A stretch of 64,000 nt of DNA from assembly GCF_014656295.1 (NCBI RefSeq), contig NZ_BNCD01000005.1, positions 1 through 64,000 on the forward strand, in the 5' to 3' direction. This stretch comes from Streptomyces sulfonofaciens. GTDB taxonomy: Bacteria > Actinomycetota > Actinomycetes > Streptomycetales > Streptomycetaceae. The position numbers and the translations under genes are program-made. A model generated the notes under the pieces. That model had not been told where the DNA came from. It ran no database searches and saw nothing but the letters and a program-made list of their open reading frames with translations. Positions 62,939 through 64,000 of this stretch are shown here, piece by piece (the stretch's first letter is position 1; every line of letters begins with the position of its first letter).

Positions 62939-64000
62939 TCAGTGCCGTTCGCCGCACAGTTCCCGCACGGCGCGGTGCGGGGCGCGGGCGAAGCGGAAGT
63001 GGGTGCGGTCCCAGGACCCGGCCAGGTTCTGCCAGAACCGGGCCGGGGTGAGCGGTGCGCGGACCGAGTCCCTCAGCTCCGCGAGCCGTCCGCAGCCCAG
63101 CGCCCTGCGCGCCGCCAGCACCTCGGCGCGCCCGGTGCCCGCGTACCGCAGATCCGCCGCGGACGGCGAGCGCACCGCCCAGTCCGCGAAGATCCACTCG
63201 TTGCGCAGGAACTTCTCGTGCCCCGGCCAGGCCCACCGCTCCAGCGCCAGGTGCGCACCGATGGGACTGGCCAGGCCCCAGGCGTCGTTCACGTAGCCGT
63301 CGAGCGGCACGGCGGCGCCGGTGACGCCGAGGTGACGGCCCACCATGACCACGTGGTACGCGGCGCCGGGGCGCACCGTGGTGGTGTGCAGCCGCCGGCG
63401 GTCGTCGAAGTAGAGCAGCACGGGGCGCCCGCCGCGCACGGCCGCCGCCAGCATGGCGTTCGCGCGCGGCAGCCGGGGCCAGTGCCGCACCCAGTTCGTG
63501 CTGCGCACCGGATTGTGGTCGTGGGTGTAGCGCACGTCCGAGCTGCGCACGTTGAACGTGCCCGGGGACGCGTTCAGGTCGAACGGCTGCCGCAGCGGGC
63601 CGACCGCCGCCGCCACCCACACCAGCAGCAGGCCCGCGGCCGCGGCGGTGCACCGGGTCGCGGGCACCACCAGCACCGGGAGCAGCAGGAGGAACAGCGC
63701 GGGCAGGATCATCCGCGCGTGCATGTAGTCGCCGCCCACCCGCATCACGTACAGGGCGAGGAGCAGACCGGCGGCGGCCGGCGCGAGGAACACGGCGAGC
63801 GGCGCACGGCCCGTCGGCAGTGGGCCCCCGCCCACCCGGGCGCCGGAGCGGGGGGCGGCCCCGCTCCCGTCCGCCGTCCGCGTGCGCCGGGCGTCCCGCA
63901 CCAGATGGCCCGCCACCGCGGCGAGGACGGCCAGAGCCGGCCAGAGCCAGTAGGGGCCCAGCGTCTCCTGGACGTAGCGCGCGCCCCTGCCCCAGTCGCT
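62939..64000 (-). CDS. Membrane glycosyltransferase-like protein (AftB/ZomB-like), partial
   Basis: The frame runs off the right edge of the window, so only the C-terminal 353 or so codons are present. Visible are three or four membrane segments (YWLWPALAVLAAVAGHL, LAVFLAPAAAGLLLALYVM, MILPALFLLLLPVLVV, TAAAAGLLLVWVAAAV) with GGDYMHARMILP, then an extracytoplasmic domain containing VPLDGYVNDAWGLASPIGAH and WPGHEKFLRNEWIFADWA. These features fit the AftB/ZomB-like GT-C membrane family of actinobacteria, which add terminal sugars to wall glycans. The assignment rests on remembered family motifs. Confidence 0.7.
   Translation of the reverse strand, partial: SDWGRGARYVQETLGPYWLWPALAVLAAVAGHLVRDARRTRTADGSGAAPRSGARVGGGPLPTGRAPLAVFLAPAAAGLLLALYVMRVGGDYMHARMILPALFLLLLPVLVVPATRCTAAAAGLLLVWVAAAVGPLRQPFDLNASPGTFNVRSSDVRYTHDHNPVRSTNWVRHWPRLPRANAMLAAAVRGGRPVLLYFDDRRRLHTTTVRPGAAYHVVMVGRHLGVTGAAVPLDGYVNDAWGLASPIGAHLALERWAWPGHEKFLRNEWIFADWAVRSPSAADLRYAGTGRAEVLAARRALGCGRLAELRDSVRAPLTPARFWQNLAGSWDRTHFRFARAPHRAVRELCGERH

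Overview
The window is a very GC-rich actinobacterial chromosome segment, almost certainly Streptomyces. Supporting signs are strong third-position G/C bias, frequent GTG starts, ATGA and GTG-in-stop overlaps, and the gene block mtrA-mtrB-lpqB-comF-hpf-secA, a synteny conserved across Actinobacteria. It opens at the 3' end of an rRNA operon (23S end, complete 5S, strong intrinsic terminator) and closes inside a membrane glycosyltransferase-like gene.

Region 0.4-6.7 kb (minus strand) is a five-gene operon of a glycerophosphodiester phosphodiesterase-type membrane protein, DUF4129, DUF4350, a MoxR AAA+ ATPase and DUF58, several joined by 4-nt overlaps. Region 6.9-24.9 kb is housekeeping: mtnA, the MtrAB-LpqB envelope signalling unit, a ComF phosphoribosyltransferase, long-form HPF, an orphan NarL-type regulator, an AlkX/YcaQ-like winged-helix protein, a GNAT acetyltransferase, SecA, an Rv3235-family protein, DUF6912 and a HAD hydrolase. 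Region 25.8-34.5 kb holds the very large NAD-glutamate dehydrogenase and two PASTA-less Ser/Thr kinases. The first kinase has no ordinary start codon: a perfect Shine-Dalgarno precedes ATC. Region 34.7-39.1 kb has a TagG/TagH-type polysaccharide or teichoic acid exporter divergent from a TetR gene, then a methyltransferase and a membrane-anchored unknown.

Region 39.2-62.7 kb is more accessory. It contains an F420-type luciferase-like oxidoreductase, a 1125-residue STAND NTPase with twelve near-perfect 34-residue TPRs, a secreted M1 metallopeptidase, and an aldo/keto reductase divergent from an SDR whose promoter carries two identical-arm operators 30 bp apart. It continues with a GntR-ABC-ABC operon, a degraded TPR gene broken by a 10-bp duplication, a WhiJ/AbaA-like cassette (DUF5753 XRE regulator, DUF397 protein, HATPase), and a cytochrome P450 broken by a 1-nt deletion just before its haem-binding region. 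Next come a ferredoxin-like/metallo-beta-lactamase fusion, a giant GT2 plus CDP-glycerol glycerophosphotransferase fusion, and a TetR/alpha-beta hydrolase pair separated by seven copies of a TTCGCGAA motif at 13-bp spacing.

Functionally, envelope themes dominate: MtrAB-LpqB, SecA, the TagGH exporter and the wall-teichoic-acid type polymerase, with an AftB/ZomB-like membrane protein at the right edge. No CRISPR array, transposase, phage gene or tRNA was recognised. Short tandem repeats with fixed periods (26, 23, 40, 10 and 13 bp) are unusually common in the intergenic DNA.
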